Shown: piece by piece, positions 53,901 through 61,811 of the stretch
Position numbering within the stretch: the stretch's first letter is position 1
Layout: each line of letters opens with the position of its first letter
NCBI RefSeq assembly: GCF_010672525.1
Contig: NZ_JAAHGH010000034.1
Location: 1-64,000 of the forward strand
Reading direction: 5' to 3'
From: Okeania sp. SIO2B3
Lineage (GTDB): Bacteria; Cyanobacteriota; Cyanobacteriia; Cyanobacteriales; Microcoleaceae
DNA length: 64,000 bases
The notes under the pieces: model-generated
Databases searched by the model: none
Seen by the model: the letters and a program-made list of their open reading frames with translations, nothing else
Told to the model about the DNA's origin: nothing
Made by a program: the position numbers and the translations under genes

Positions 53901-54601
53901 AACAACCTACTACATCATTTGGTGGCAAACCTGAAGAAAATGATGATAAATTTATTACACGGGTTAGTGAAAGACTACGCCATAAACAGAGGGCAATAAC
54001 AGCTTGGGATTATGAACGTCTGGTATTAGAAGAGTTCCCAGAAATATATAAGGTAAAATGTATTACTGCAACTGAGAACAAAAATCCTGCTGATGCCAAG
54101 GTGACAGTGGTTGTCATACCTGATATTTCTAATACTACCCCTTTGCCAGAGGAACCGAAAGCACCTTTGTATTTGCTGAAGAAAATAAGAGATTTCCTGA
54201 AAAAACATACTTCAGAATTTGTAGAAATAGAGGTGAAAAATCCTGAGTATCAACCTCTGACGTGTATAATCAAAGTCGTGTTTTCTGGTGAACCTAATCA
54301 AGAAGGTGAATATATCAATAAACTCAATGAAGAGCTGAAACAATTTTTTGCTCCTTGGGCTTATGATCGGACAGTGGATATTCCTTTGGGCCGTTATATT
54401 GAAGAATCTTTGGTTATCAATTTTATTGCTCAAAGAGAATATGTCTATTATGTTGCCGATTTTCAATTTGAAGAAAATATTGATATGAAACCGGATTCGA
54501 TTTTTGTTTCTGCTGAGAACCATGATATAACACCATTTGTAGAACCAGATAGTTACGGCATTGGTTACATGGCGATCGGCGATAGTTTTATTGTTAATTA
54601 A
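50918..54601 (+). CDS. large baseplate wedge protein (Afp11-like, gpJ type)
   Basis: 1227 aa. Residues 20-170 include a glutamine/lysine-rich helical segment with a duplicated IENPQKFQ...LRQLYQ unit. Residues 185-560 are beta-rich baseplate sequence. About 706-775 is a threonine/glycine-rich repeat insert (TPGGTTTLEG, TPEDTITLEG). The C-terminal third has the Afp11/baseplate-J signature: SFGGKPEENDDKFITRVSER, HKQRAITAWDYERLVLEEFP, IYKVKCIT, and a final PDSYGIGYMAIGD. In cyanobacterial thylakoid-anchored CIS, extensions of the Afp11 homologue are reported to mediate anchoring, so this insert is of interest. Baseplate call confident; anchoring role is speculation. Confidence 0.9.
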   Translation: MSENQQKTFRDGVSQSDRLLKQLKPDYVAVEERSLSDFLKFVQEYAKNVNYYDESNRKKGDWSNFFPSKDTKEKNDKDVQDMVDYIENPQKFQSDQETLRQLYQAHIENPQKFQEYQDKLRQLRQLYQPHLVLLFTFLKLLEHPQQQFKDLTGRYLDFYYKDVLKLTKKKEVPDKVNVIFELVPGVEEHLIKKETLLNAGVDSQGIDRYYKIDREINVNQAQVASIKTLFVQKNESDEIENIYANSVADAEEGEESELQLEKSFQTLGSDDKEKNNTPIIIGFAVSSPVLFLPEGKRTILLNLEAKEEILNPESIQELINTKVEPFDIYLSSGLEWIQLQSFSWGTGDFIFIGQKPLKCYDSQEISLSEEDKTVSLSNGNGEFDEENVGQILISNDGQIFKITSLKTDDKKTANLEIILENKTIKENFENKQINLYGNLAIIDHNNNTNNSLLLELTLDSTLPAILPLNLDESNEELDFVVPTPYPIIKFLLKEVKNTEPNKYKIYYEEFKSIELTKVYIQVKAENIQDIKLRNDNSVLDSKAAFELFGDAPKVGSGFYFANQEISQKKLDSLTLKMEWMGLPDDFEKHYKAYSENVENTAIKNDSFKANLKFLNNKNWVGIESSKSIFAEVDGTLSNEISLNYQKFNDIKDYSPDTSTLEIDTDDPFEYSRYFKLELEKPDFGHDLYPIVLNQIALSNSTSNSGDIITPGGTTTLEGIITPGDTITPEDTITLEGTIAPGGTITLEGTITPEDTITPEDTITLEGTITPYPTKIVYPPYTPEVKAISLDYTTSVEINLPDSPKGQDSDKIFQIHPFGYYVEIQDSFGYGDQNEEKKKYLLPQYENEGRLYIGLHNLKPPQNISILFQIIPGSGEKELETPLVDWHYLDGNSWKKFKDKEIVYDSTGKLLNTGIIQLAVPTLDPEQHILPSGLHWLRASVAENALAIPGTLGIKTQAVSATFLNQGNAADHFAKPLPANSIQGFVIPESAIKIVKQPTTSFGGKPEENDDKFITRVSERLRHKQRAITAWDYERLVLEEFPEIYKVKCITATENKNPADAKVTVVVIPDISNTTPLPEEPKAPLYLLKKIRDFLKKHTSEFVEIEVKNPEYQPLTCIIKVVFSGEPNQEGEYINKLNEELKQFFAPWAYDRTVDIPLGRYIEESLVINFIAQREYVYYVADFQFEENIDMKPDSIFVSAENHDITPFVEPDSYGIGYMAIGDSFIVN
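53034..53230 (+). repeat. 15/30-bp tandem repeats encoding a T-P-G/T-L-E-G insert
   Basis: Fifteen-base units (ATAACTCCAGAGGATACA and ATAACTCTAGAAGGTACA types) alternate about 12 times inside the baseplate gene. Units are nearly identical, so copy number is likely variable. An open frame on the other strand here is only a reflection of the repeat. Confidence 0.8.
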
Positions 54602-54617
54602 TTAAGGATTAAAAATT

Positions 54618-56066
54618 ATGACTGCACAAGATCCAAAAAGCAGAGATGAGTTAAAAAAGAAATTTCAACAGGGTGCAATCCCTTCTGGAACAGATTTTGC
54701 AAATTTGATTGATTCTAATCTGAATCTTGCAGAAGATAAAGAAACACTAAGTGGTAGTCTAGAGGTTAGTGGAGATTTGAAGGTAGGGAATGATTACTTA
54801 GTAGTAAACAGCAGTGGTGTCAGTATCAGTACATTAGCTATAGACAAACTAGACTTAGGCAAAGGTTTGACGGTAAATGAAAATAGCTTAGTGGTAAACG
54901 AGACAAGTGTGAGTATAGGGAGTTCAACTGAACTACAGGTACATGAAAACCGCTTAGTAGTAGATGGCAGTGGTGTGAGTATAGGATCAACTTCAACTTC
55001 ACCAGTCAACCTAAATGTAAGTGGAGATTTGACAGTAGGGAGCGATCGCTTAGTAGTAAATAGCACTGGTGTGACTATTAGTAGTACATTAGCCATGGAA
55101 AAACTAGACTTAAACGAAGGTTTAACGGTAGGGAGCGATCGCTTAGTAGTAAATAGCACTGGTGTGAGTATTGGGAGTTCAACTGAACTACAGGTACATG
55201 AAAACCGCTTAGTAGTAAATGGCAGTGGTGTGAGTATTGGAAGTTCAAATTCAACAGGAGTTCTCAAGGTACATGAGGATCGTTTAGTAGTAAATGGCAG
55301 TGATGTGAGTATAGGATCAACTTCAACTTCACCAGTCAACCTAAATGTAAGTGGAGATTTGACGGTAGGGGGCGATCGCTTAGTAGTAAACAGCACTGGT
55401 GTGACTATTAGTAGTACATTAGCCATGGAAAAACTAGACTTAAACGAAGGTTTAACGGTAGGGAGCGATCGCTTAGTAGTAAATAGCACTGGTGTGAGTA
55501 TTGGGAGTTCAACTGAACTACAGGTACATGAAAACCGCTTAGTAGTAAATGGCAGTGGTGTGAGTATTGGAAGTTCAAATTCAACAGGAGTTCTCAAGGT
55601 ACATGAGGATCGTTTAGTAGTAAATGGCAGTGATGTGAGTATAGGATCAACTTCAACTTCACCAGTCAACCTAAATGTAAGTGGAGATTTGACAGTAGGA
55701 AGCGATCGCTTAGTAGTAAGTAATAGTAATAGTAGTGTAAGTATAGGGAATTTTTCAACTTCGACGTCGCCAGTCAACCTAAATGTAGGTGGAGATTTGA
55801 TGGTAAAGAACAAACTTATTAAAGTGAAAAAGTATACAGTAACAATAGGGAATGAAGATACTTGCAAAACTGATTATCCAGTATCAGAATATGTTTGTGT
55901 AATTGCTGGTTTAAATTGTGAATCAGAAAAATTAGATAAACTTTCCGTTTATACCAAAAAAGATAATCAAAATTGGAATATTCAAGTAAATTCCGCTCCT
56001 TTTAATGGAAATATTGACGTATGGGTAATGGCAATTAGTACAAAAATTGCTGAAATTATAGAATAA
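54618..56066 (+). CDS. tail-fibre-like protein built of near-identical repeats (Afp13-like position)
   Basis: 482 aa, AAGGA ribosome site. Residues 1-45 (SRDELKKKFQQGAIPSGTDF, ANLIDSNLNLAED) match the N-terminal anchor found in eCIS tail-fibre proteins. Residues 50-400 are beta-repeat units LxVxxDRLVVNxxGVSIGSS; the region 54981-55640 holds two 110-aa repeats that are almost identical at the DNA level. Residues 400-482 form a globular end (KLIKVKKYTVTIGNEDTCKT; NGNIDVWVMAISTKIAEIIE), the likely receptor-binding tip. It probably trimerises into a fibre attached to the baseplate. Role in target binding inferred from architecture and position. Confidence 0.82.
   Translation: MTAQDPKSRDELKKKFQQGAIPSGTDFANLIDSNLNLAEDKETLSGSLEVSGDLKVGNDYLVVNSSGVSISTLAIDKLDLGKGLTVNENSLVVNETSVSIGSSTELQVHENRLVVDGSGVSIGSTSTSPVNLNVSGDLTVGSDRLVVNSTGVTISSTLAMEKLDLNEGLTVGSDRLVVNSTGVSIGSSTELQVHENRLVVNGSGVSIGSSNSTGVLKVHEDRLVVNGSDVSIGSTSTSPVNLNVSGDLTVGGDRLVVNSTGVTISSTLAMEKLDLNEGLTVGSDRLVVNSTGVSIGSSTELQVHENRLVVNGSGVSIGSSNSTGVLKVHEDRLVVNGSDVSIGSTSTSPVNLNVSGDLTVGSDRLVVSNSNSSVSIGNFSTSTSPVNLNVGGDLMVKNKLIKVKKYTVTIGNEDTCKTDYPVSEYVCVIAGLNCESEKLDKLSVYTKKDNQNWNIQVNSAPFNGNIDVWVMAISTKIAEIIE
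54981..55720 (+). repeat. 330-bp tandem repeats in the fibre gene
   Basis: The same sequence recurs at 54981, 55311 and 55641 (exact period 330 bp = 110 aa): two full copies and a partial third. Copies 1 and 2 differ at only a few positions outside one NSTGVLKVHEDR block. GCGATCGC octamers fall at 55042, 55136, 55372, 55466 and 55702, inside the repeats. Confidence 0.9.
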
Positions 56067-56120
56067 GATGAGTAAATATAAGTATCAAAATAGCTCCAAA
56101 TATTTATAGATAGAAACAAG

Positions 56121-56444
56121 ATGAAAGAACAACTCGAACAACGTCTGCAAAAACTCAGAAATGAATTAGCATCAGGACAAAAAATGGTAGCCGAATTAAA
56201 AGCTAAACAAAAAAATCTTAATCAAACCTTACTGCGTATTGAAGGTGCAATTCAAGTATTAGAAGAAGAGATTGCTAAAATAGAAGAAGATGATTTTGCT
56301 GAAACATTAGACTTCTCAAAAAATAAGGTTAAGAGTCTAAAAAATCTAGTTCAACCTATCCATCAGACAATTGCTCAAGAACAATCTTCAACTAATCAAT
56401 TAACTTCAGATAAATTAACTTCAGAAAATAGTTCCCAGGGATAA
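56121..56444 (+). CDS. small coiled-coil protein in the eCIS cluster
   Basis: 107 aa. Residues 1-60 are a strong heptad coiled coil (LEQRLQKLRNELASGQKMVA, ELKAKQKNLNQTLLRIEGAI, VLEEEIAKIEE). The rest is polar and probably disordered, ending NQLTSDKLTSENSSQG. It sits between the fibre and Afp12-like genes with 54- and 16-base gaps. No family recognised. Possibly a fibre chaperone or attachment factor, by analogy with phage fibre operons; that is inference. Confidence 0.65.
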   Translation: MKEQLEQRLQKLRNELASGQKMVAELKAKQKNLNQTLLRIEGAIQVLEEEIAKIEEDDFAETLDFSKNKVKSLKNLVQPIHQTIAQEQSSTNQLTSDKLTSENSSQG

Positions 56445-56460
56445 ATTAATAATAACTAAC

Positions 56461-58863
56461 ATGAATGAAGACCTTACCATTTCTAATACTCCTCCAGAAC
56501 ATCCAGGTATGGATTTTGCCGGGTTGCGGGAAGAGGGTATTCAGCACATTGAAAAGCTAGGAAGTCAAATTTGGACAGACTATAATACCCACGATCCAGG
56601 TATTACTATTTTAGAGCAATTCTGCTATGTCATAACGGATTTAAGCTATCGACTTAACTTCGAGATGAAGGACTTACTTGCACCTCGTCCTGAAGATGCT
56701 GAAGAAAATATAAAACAGTTTTATACAGCTGGAGAAATTCTTACTGTTAATCCTCTGACTATTAATGATTATCGCAAACTATTAATTGATATTGAAGGTG
56801 TAAAAAATGCTGAATTAAAACGAATTCAGCATACAAAACCTTCTATGTATTATGATAAAAACAATCATACTTTAACTATTAATTATAATAATTCTAATGA
56901 TGAACAAAGTGAAAGAGTCTACTTAAAAGGACTTTATGAAGTAATTATTGAACTAGATGATGTAGAAACAACAGAAGAAGATAAAGCTATTATTAAAGCA
57001 AAAGTAGTATCTAAACTTAATCAGCATCGGAATTTGTGTGAATATTTTTTCGGTGATATTAAAATCTTAGATACTGAAAAAATTGCTGTAGAGGCACATA
57101 TTGATATAGAAGATGACTCTGATGAAAGTGAATTAATGGAAAAGGTATATGATGAGCTATATAATTATATTTCTCCTAACCTAGAATTTCATACTTTAAA
57201 AGAACTACAAGATGAAGGTAAAAATACTGAAGAGATTTTTGAAGGATATCCTCTCGAACATGGTTTGATTAAGGACGAAGAATTTGATGTTCTGATTAAG
57301 AAAACAGCATTGTATACCTCTGAAATAATTGAGAAGCTTTTAAAGATTGAAGGGATAAAAACAATTAGAGAAATCAAGCTTTTAGGTAATTCGTCATCAG
57401 CTCAAGAACAAGGATGGGTGTTACCATTAGCTCCCGATAAAACACCACGACTTAAAAAACCTAATGATGATGATGATTATCATCATCATCATACTAAGAT
57501 TATTTTTTATAAAGGAAACCGTTCTTATCCTCTTGATCTTGAGATTTATGACAATAGTTCGGAACCATCAGAAGAATCATTATCAGCGAAACAAATACAA
57601 GATATTCCTATCCCAGTAGGAGAATACAGAGAATTATATGACTATGAATCAATTCAAAATGAGTTTCCAGCTAATTATGGTATTGGAGAATTTGGTTTAC
57701 CTGCTTCTGCAACTACCGAACGCAAGAGTCAAGCAAAGCAGTTACAAGCTTATTTGATGTTTTTTGACCAGATTTTAGCTAATTATTTTACTCAATTAGA
57801 ACATACTAAAGATTTATTTTCTTTCCAAAATGAGGATAATCAAACCTACTTTTCTCAGGATATTTCTAGTTTTCCTGGTGCAGACGAAATCCTAAATTCA
57901 AATGGTTCCTCAGACAAGCAACCAGAGGATTTACAGGAAGAGGAAAAGAAAAATATTAATTTAGAAAGAAAAAGTCGTTTTTTAGATTATTTAATGGCAC
58001 AGTTTTGTGAAAAATTTACAGATCCTTCGTTGCTTTATAGTGAAGAATCACCAGAAAACAAACTGATTAAAGATAAAGTTACTTTTTTACGAAATTATCC
58101 CCAAATTAGTACTGGTAGGGGTCAAGCATTTGACTGTACTAATTCTCAGGAAGTTTGGGATACAGATAATGTTTCAGGACTAAAAAAAAGAATTTGTTGC
58201 TTATTAGGAATGCCTTATGAGCGAAAATATTTAGCTCTTTCAGATGAACAAAATAAAATAGAAGGTTTTCATCTGGTTGAGCATATTTTACTTCCTCTTA
58301 ATCAGGATGAATCTTTTACTGTAAATTTGGGTTATCCAATTTCAAAGTTTGAAAAAGTAGAACTAGAAGAAGAAGAGAAGAATGAAACAGAAAAAGTTAC
58401 TTGTACATCTGAGAAACATGGACTTTCAAATTGTGAAAAAATACAAATATTTGATTCAGGGAGCTACAATAATGATTACATTGTTAGCAACGTGAAAGCA
58501 GATACATTCGATATAAAAGTAGGAATAGAAGACCCCAAAACAGGAAAATGGATACACAAAGAACCACACAAAGATCCTTTTTCTTTCCAAATCAGTTTTG
58601 TCTTCCCTGGTTGTATAGGTCGCTTTAAAGACAAAGATTTTAAAAATATAGTTTATGATATTATTACTTCAGAAATACCAGCACATATAACTCCTTATTT
58701 TCACTGGTTTGATCAAAGTAAAATGGAAGATTTTGAGAGTGTTTACTTTGAATGGTTAGATGAAATCATGAGTAGAAAAAATAATAATATTGATAATACT
58801 AAGAAAATGATCAAACTATTATCAATTGGAGATATGACGATTGAGCCACAAAGTGGTGAATAA
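56461..58863 (+). CDS. baseplate protein (Afp12-like)
   Basis: 800 aa. The N-terminus (GMDFAGLREEGIQHIEKLGS, IWTDYNTHDPGITILEQFCY, DLSYRLNFEMKDLLAP) is the hallmark Afp12-type start, with HDPG.T.LE and YR. The middle holds FGLPASATTERKSQAKQLQA, YLMFFDQILANYFTQLEHTK, then the conserved LVEHILLPL near residue 606. Residues about 338-346 carry a DDDDYHHHH stretch, unusual and acidic/histidine-rich. The C-terminus is conserved (FPGCIGRFKDKDFKNIVYDI, SEIPAHITPYFHWF). Together with the Afp11-like protein it forms the wedges around the spike hub. Confident. Confidence 0.9.
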   Translation: MNEDLTISNTPPEHPGMDFAGLREEGIQHIEKLGSQIWTDYNTHDPGITILEQFCYVITDLSYRLNFEMKDLLAPRPEDAEENIKQFYTAGEILTVNPLTINDYRKLLIDIEGVKNAELKRIQHTKPSMYYDKNNHTLTINYNNSNDEQSERVYLKGLYEVIIELDDVETTEEDKAIIKAKVVSKLNQHRNLCEYFFGDIKILDTEKIAVEAHIDIEDDSDESELMEKVYDELYNYISPNLEFHTLKELQDEGKNTEEIFEGYPLEHGLIKDEEFDVLIKKTALYTSEIIEKLLKIEGIKTIREIKLLGNSSSAQEQGWVLPLAPDKTPRLKKPNDDDDYHHHHTKIIFYKGNRSYPLDLEIYDNSSEPSEESLSAKQIQDIPIPVGEYRELYDYESIQNEFPANYGIGEFGLPASATTERKSQAKQLQAYLMFFDQILANYFTQLEHTKDLFSFQNEDNQTYFSQDISSFPGADEILNSNGSSDKQPEDLQEEEKKNINLERKSRFLDYLMAQFCEKFTDPSLLYSEESPENKLIKDKVTFLRNYPQISTGRGQAFDCTNSQEVWDTDNVSGLKKRICCLLGMPYERKYLALSDEQNKIEGFHLVEHILLPLNQDESFTVNLGYPISKFEKVELEEEEKNETEKVTCTSEKHGLSNCEKIQIFDSGSYNNDYIVSNVKADTFDIKVGIEDPKTGKWIHKEPHKDPFSFQISFVFPGCIGRFKDKDFKNIVYDIITSEIPAHITPYFHWFDQSKMEDFESVYFEWLDEIMSRKNNNIDNTKKMIKLLSIGDMTIEPQSGE

Positions 58864-59047
58864 GAATTTAAAATAATCTATTAAATTGTAAATATTTAGT
58901 TAGCTTGCGCTTAGTTTTATAGTTTTTTCATAAATTAATGAATATACGCTGATCGTGGTTAATGACAGTTTTTTTCCAATACTTTTAATGCTACTTAAAT
59001 TTCTCAATACTAATTTTTGCTCTAAAGGCAATGAATATAGCTGACTG

Positions 59048-59071
59048 CTGATAACTGATAACTGATAACTG
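59048..59071. repeat. ATAACTG heptamer array
   Basis: About three and a half copies of CTGATAA (the complement of the CAGTTAT array), ending 9 bases before the GTG start of the tape-measure gene, so they occupy its ribosome-binding region. Confidence 0.8.
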
Positions 59072-59080
59072 AAATTACCA

Positions 59081-61354
59081 GTGAAAAAACAACGACATAT
59101 TATCAAAAAACAGGTGATAGAACTTAATTTAAGTTCACAACAAGGTGCTTTTACATTGCAAAATGAGGTAAGTAGAATATATCGTCAAAAAGTTGTTCCT
59201 CTAATAGATAATTTATTAAGTCAGTCGATCGCTCCAGACACAATACATCGAATTAATACTCTAGAAATTAATTTAGGAAATATTGATATTAATAATTTGG
59301 AACAGGATTTGATTGAGAAAATTCTTGAACAAATTCAACAGGAACTAGAGGTGGAATTTAGTTCTTCTGTTAAGCAAACAAATATATCTGAATCTGGTCA
59401 AAAAAATGTCGATAGTAGTAATTATTCTGCTCCTCAACAAGACCGTAAGTTGAAAAATTTAGAAGCATTTAAGATTAAGAATAAGAGGCGATCACAACTA
59501 GAAATTTTTAGCTACTTCTTAGACACAGGAATGCTTCCCTGGTGGACGGAAAATTTCAGCAAACAGGAGTTAGAAAAATGTTGCGATTATCTCATTACAG
59601 ATTCGCCTATTCAGGTGAAGTATATTGTTGAGGAATGCTTGAAAAATATCAAGAAGTTACAGCGTTTAATTTACCAATTTTCTGATGTAATACTCTTAAA
59701 AATAGTAAGTTTGTTTGTTGGGGATTTAGTGGAGTTTATTGCTAATTATAATACAGATATTAAGCCTATTTTTGAACAACTAGAGCAGACGAGAAATATT
59801 CCTATAGCAAAATTAAGATTTCAGAGATGGGAAGGAATATTATTGAGTCTATCTGTTAGGGATAATACTAAAGTCAATAAGCTCAGTGTAGTAGAAGCAA
59901 ATTTATTATTTATAGCAACCAGTAATGGGATTAATTATACTGACTTGTTTAATAGTTTTGTTACTAAAATAGAGCATCTAATTAGAGAAGGAAGAGAGTT
60001 TAAAAGTTCACTTCCAGAAATCTTAGAAAATCTGAAAAATCATCAGTCAAGCACAGAAAATATTAGTGGTGACTCTAGGGAAAAAAAAATCTTAGAATCT
60101 GGTCAAAAATTAACTCAAAATCAACAGATATTAGAAAAATATCAACAGCAAATTCAGCAACTTAATCGGCAAATAGAAAATTTATTACAGGAAATCAGAA
60201 ATTCTAGTCTAGTCGGGAATAAATCCGATGCAGAAATTAATGAAAATCTGAAAAATCATCAGTCAAGCACAGAAAATATTAGTGGTGACTCTAGGGAAAA
60301 ACAATTCTTAGAATCTGGTCAAAAATTAACTCAAAATCAACAGATATTAGAAAGATATCAACAGCAAATTCAACAACTTAATCGTCAAATAGAAACTTTA
60401 TTACAGGAACTAAAAAATTCTAGTCTAGTCGGGAATAAATCCGATGCAGAAATTCATAAAAATCTGAAAACCTCTGACTCAATTCCAGAAAATATTCCTG
60501 GCGACTCCAGAGAAAAGGAATTTTTAGAATCTGGTCAAAAGTCAAGTCAAAATCAACAGATATTAGAAAGATATCAACAGCAAATTCAACAACTTAATCG
60601 TCAAATAGAAACTTTATTACAGGAAATCAGAAATTCTAGTCTAGTCGGGAATAAATCCGATGCAGAAATTAATGAAAATCTGAAAAATTCTCAATCCGTC
60701 ACAGAAAATATTAGTGGCAACTCTAGGGAGAAAGAATTATTAGAATCTGGTCAAAAGTTAAGTGAAAATCAACAGATATTAGAAAAATATCAACAGCAAA
60801 TTAAGCAACTTAATCGGCAAACTAAATTTCTAGATTCCGTTAATTTTAGTGACTCCGATGAAATATATATTCGCAATGCAGGATTAATTTTCTTATGGCC
60901 ATTCCTCAAGCGTTTTTTGCTCAAAATAGGACTGGTACAAGAAAATCTTTTTATTAACATCACATCTGCTGAACGGGCAGCTATTTTACTCCAGTATATA
61001 GTCGATAACTCAATAGAAATACCTGAATATATTTTACCTCTTAATAAAATACTTTGTGGTATAGATTTATTAGAGCCAATAGACACAAATTTAGAAATCA
61101 CTAAACAAGAAATAACAGAATGTGAAAATTTGCTATCTGCTGTAATTCAAAATTGGTCAATTTTAAAAAATACATCTATAGAAGGATTTAGAAAAGCTTT
61201 TTTGCAACGAAAAGGTATTTTGAAAATTCGTGATGGTAGTTATCTACTACAGGTTGAACGCGAAACCTACGATATCTTACTAGATAGAATTCCTTGGAGC
61301 ATACAAGTTGTCAAACTACCCTGGATGAATAACATTTTATATGTGGAGTGGTAG
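59081..61354 (+). CDS. CIS tape-measure protein (Afp14-like)
   Basis: 757 aa from GTG 59081. The N-terminus (HIIKKQVIELNLSSQQGAFT, IYRQKVVPLIDNLLSQ, INTLEINLGNID) and C-terminus (LCGIDLLEPI, LLSAVIQNWSILKNTSIEGF, FLQRKGILKIRDGSYLLQVE, IPWSIQVVKLPWMNNILYVE) match the contractile-injection-system tape-measure family. The middle, about residues 317-604, consists of four 72-aa units with coiled-coil sequence (QQILEKYQQQIQQLNRQIEN). Tape-measure length sets tube length, so the repeats may tune particle length. No obvious ribosome site; heptamer repeats sit there. Confidence 0.9.
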   Translation: MKKQRHIIKKQVIELNLSSQQGAFTLQNEVSRIYRQKVVPLIDNLLSQSIAPDTIHRINTLEINLGNIDINNLEQDLIEKILEQIQQELEVEFSSSVKQTNISESGQKNVDSSNYSAPQQDRKLKNLEAFKIKNKRRSQLEIFSYFLDTGMLPWWTENFSKQELEKCCDYLITDSPIQVKYIVEECLKNIKKLQRLIYQFSDVILLKIVSLFVGDLVEFIANYNTDIKPIFEQLEQTRNIPIAKLRFQRWEGILLSLSVRDNTKVNKLSVVEANLLFIATSNGINYTDLFNSFVTKIEHLIREGREFKSSLPEILENLKNHQSSTENISGDSREKKILESGQKLTQNQQILEKYQQQIQQLNRQIENLLQEIRNSSLVGNKSDAEINENLKNHQSSTENISGDSREKQFLESGQKLTQNQQILERYQQQIQQLNRQIETLLQELKNSSLVGNKSDAEIHKNLKTSDSIPENIPGDSREKEFLESGQKSSQNQQILERYQQQIQQLNRQIETLLQEIRNSSLVGNKSDAEINENLKNSQSVTENISGNSREKELLESGQKLSENQQILEKYQQQIKQLNRQTKFLDSVNFSDSDEIYIRNAGLIFLWPFLKRFLLKIGLVQENLFINITSAERAAILLQYIVDNSIEIPEYILPLNKILCGIDLLEPIDTNLEITKQEITECENLLSAVIQNWSILKNTSIEGFRKAFLQRKGILKIRDGSYLLQVERETYDILLDRIPWSIQVVKLPWMNNILYVEW
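60031..60834 (+). repeat. 216-bp tandem repeats in the tape-measure gene
   Basis: Units begin at 60031, 60247, 60463 and 60679 with an exact period of 216 bp (72 aa); the fourth diverges after about 145 bp. Nucleotide identity is high, especially units 1, 2 and 4, so this is a recent, frame-preserving expansion. Confidence 0.9.
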
Positions 61355-61811
61355 ATGGGTTCTGTTGCAGAAAAAGTCAGAAAAAAACAACGAAATATTT
61401 AATAATTATAGCCTCACGGGGTAACAAGCAGCTCAAAACCCCTAGTGAGATAATGGTTTAAAGGATATAATTGGGGAGACTGTGCAAAAACGGGAAAATT
61501 GCTATAACTGAGAGAGGAATAGAAGTAGTGATTCCTCCGAAAAAAAAACCACGCGTCAACTTCGTAATTACGATGGGATATTGTACTAAGCACGTCATTT
61601 ATAACGAAAATTTCTTTGCAAAACTCAAACAATATAGAGCGTTTGCAGAGCCTAGCGGCGGCTATATCCCTTAAAAATTTGTAGCGTTTTCGGCTAAGAA
61701 CCAACATGAATGCTCCGCATGACCTCAGAAAAAAGCAGATATTTGCGGAGCGCGATCGCTCTATTTACCATACAATATATATAGTGTCTTTGCGTAAATC
61801 CTGTTTATAAC
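61355..61811. other. non-coding gap, repeat-rich
   Basis: About 457 bp between the tape-measure and ATPase genes. It contains CCTCACGGGGTAACAAGC at 61412, a GCGGAGCGCGATCGC stretch near 61748, and one end of a CAGGACTTACGCA-family MITE (TTGCGTAAATCCTG, 61790-61803) just before the ATPase start. The short open frames on both strands lack ribosome sites and family features. Confidence 0.5.
61412..61429. repeat. CCTCACGGGGT repeat, copy 1
   Basis: CCTCACGGGGTAACAAGC here and CCTCACGGGGTGGCAAGC at 63828 share 16 of 18 bases and bracket the ATPase gene in the same orientation. Confidence 0.5.

Noticed and set aside
54794-55867. 357-codon open frame on the minus strand opposite the fibre gene
   Set aside because: It mirrors the 330-bp repeats of the fibre gene; the product is a low-complexity LPFTTKRS-type ladder without ribosome site or family, while the plus strand has the fibre anchor and tip.
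54618-56066. Diversity-generating retroelement acting on the fibre gene
   Set aside because: No reverse transcriptase or template repeat in the window; fibre repeats are near-identical, not adenine-mutagenised.
39547-59071. CRISPR array suggested by regularly repeated CAGTTAT or hairpin sequences
   Set aside because: The repeats are heptamers without spacers or dispersed MITEs; no cas genes in the window.
61414-61707. Overlapping short open frames on both strands before the ATPase
   Set aside because: No ribosome sites, no recognisable domains, and the region contains dispersed repeats.
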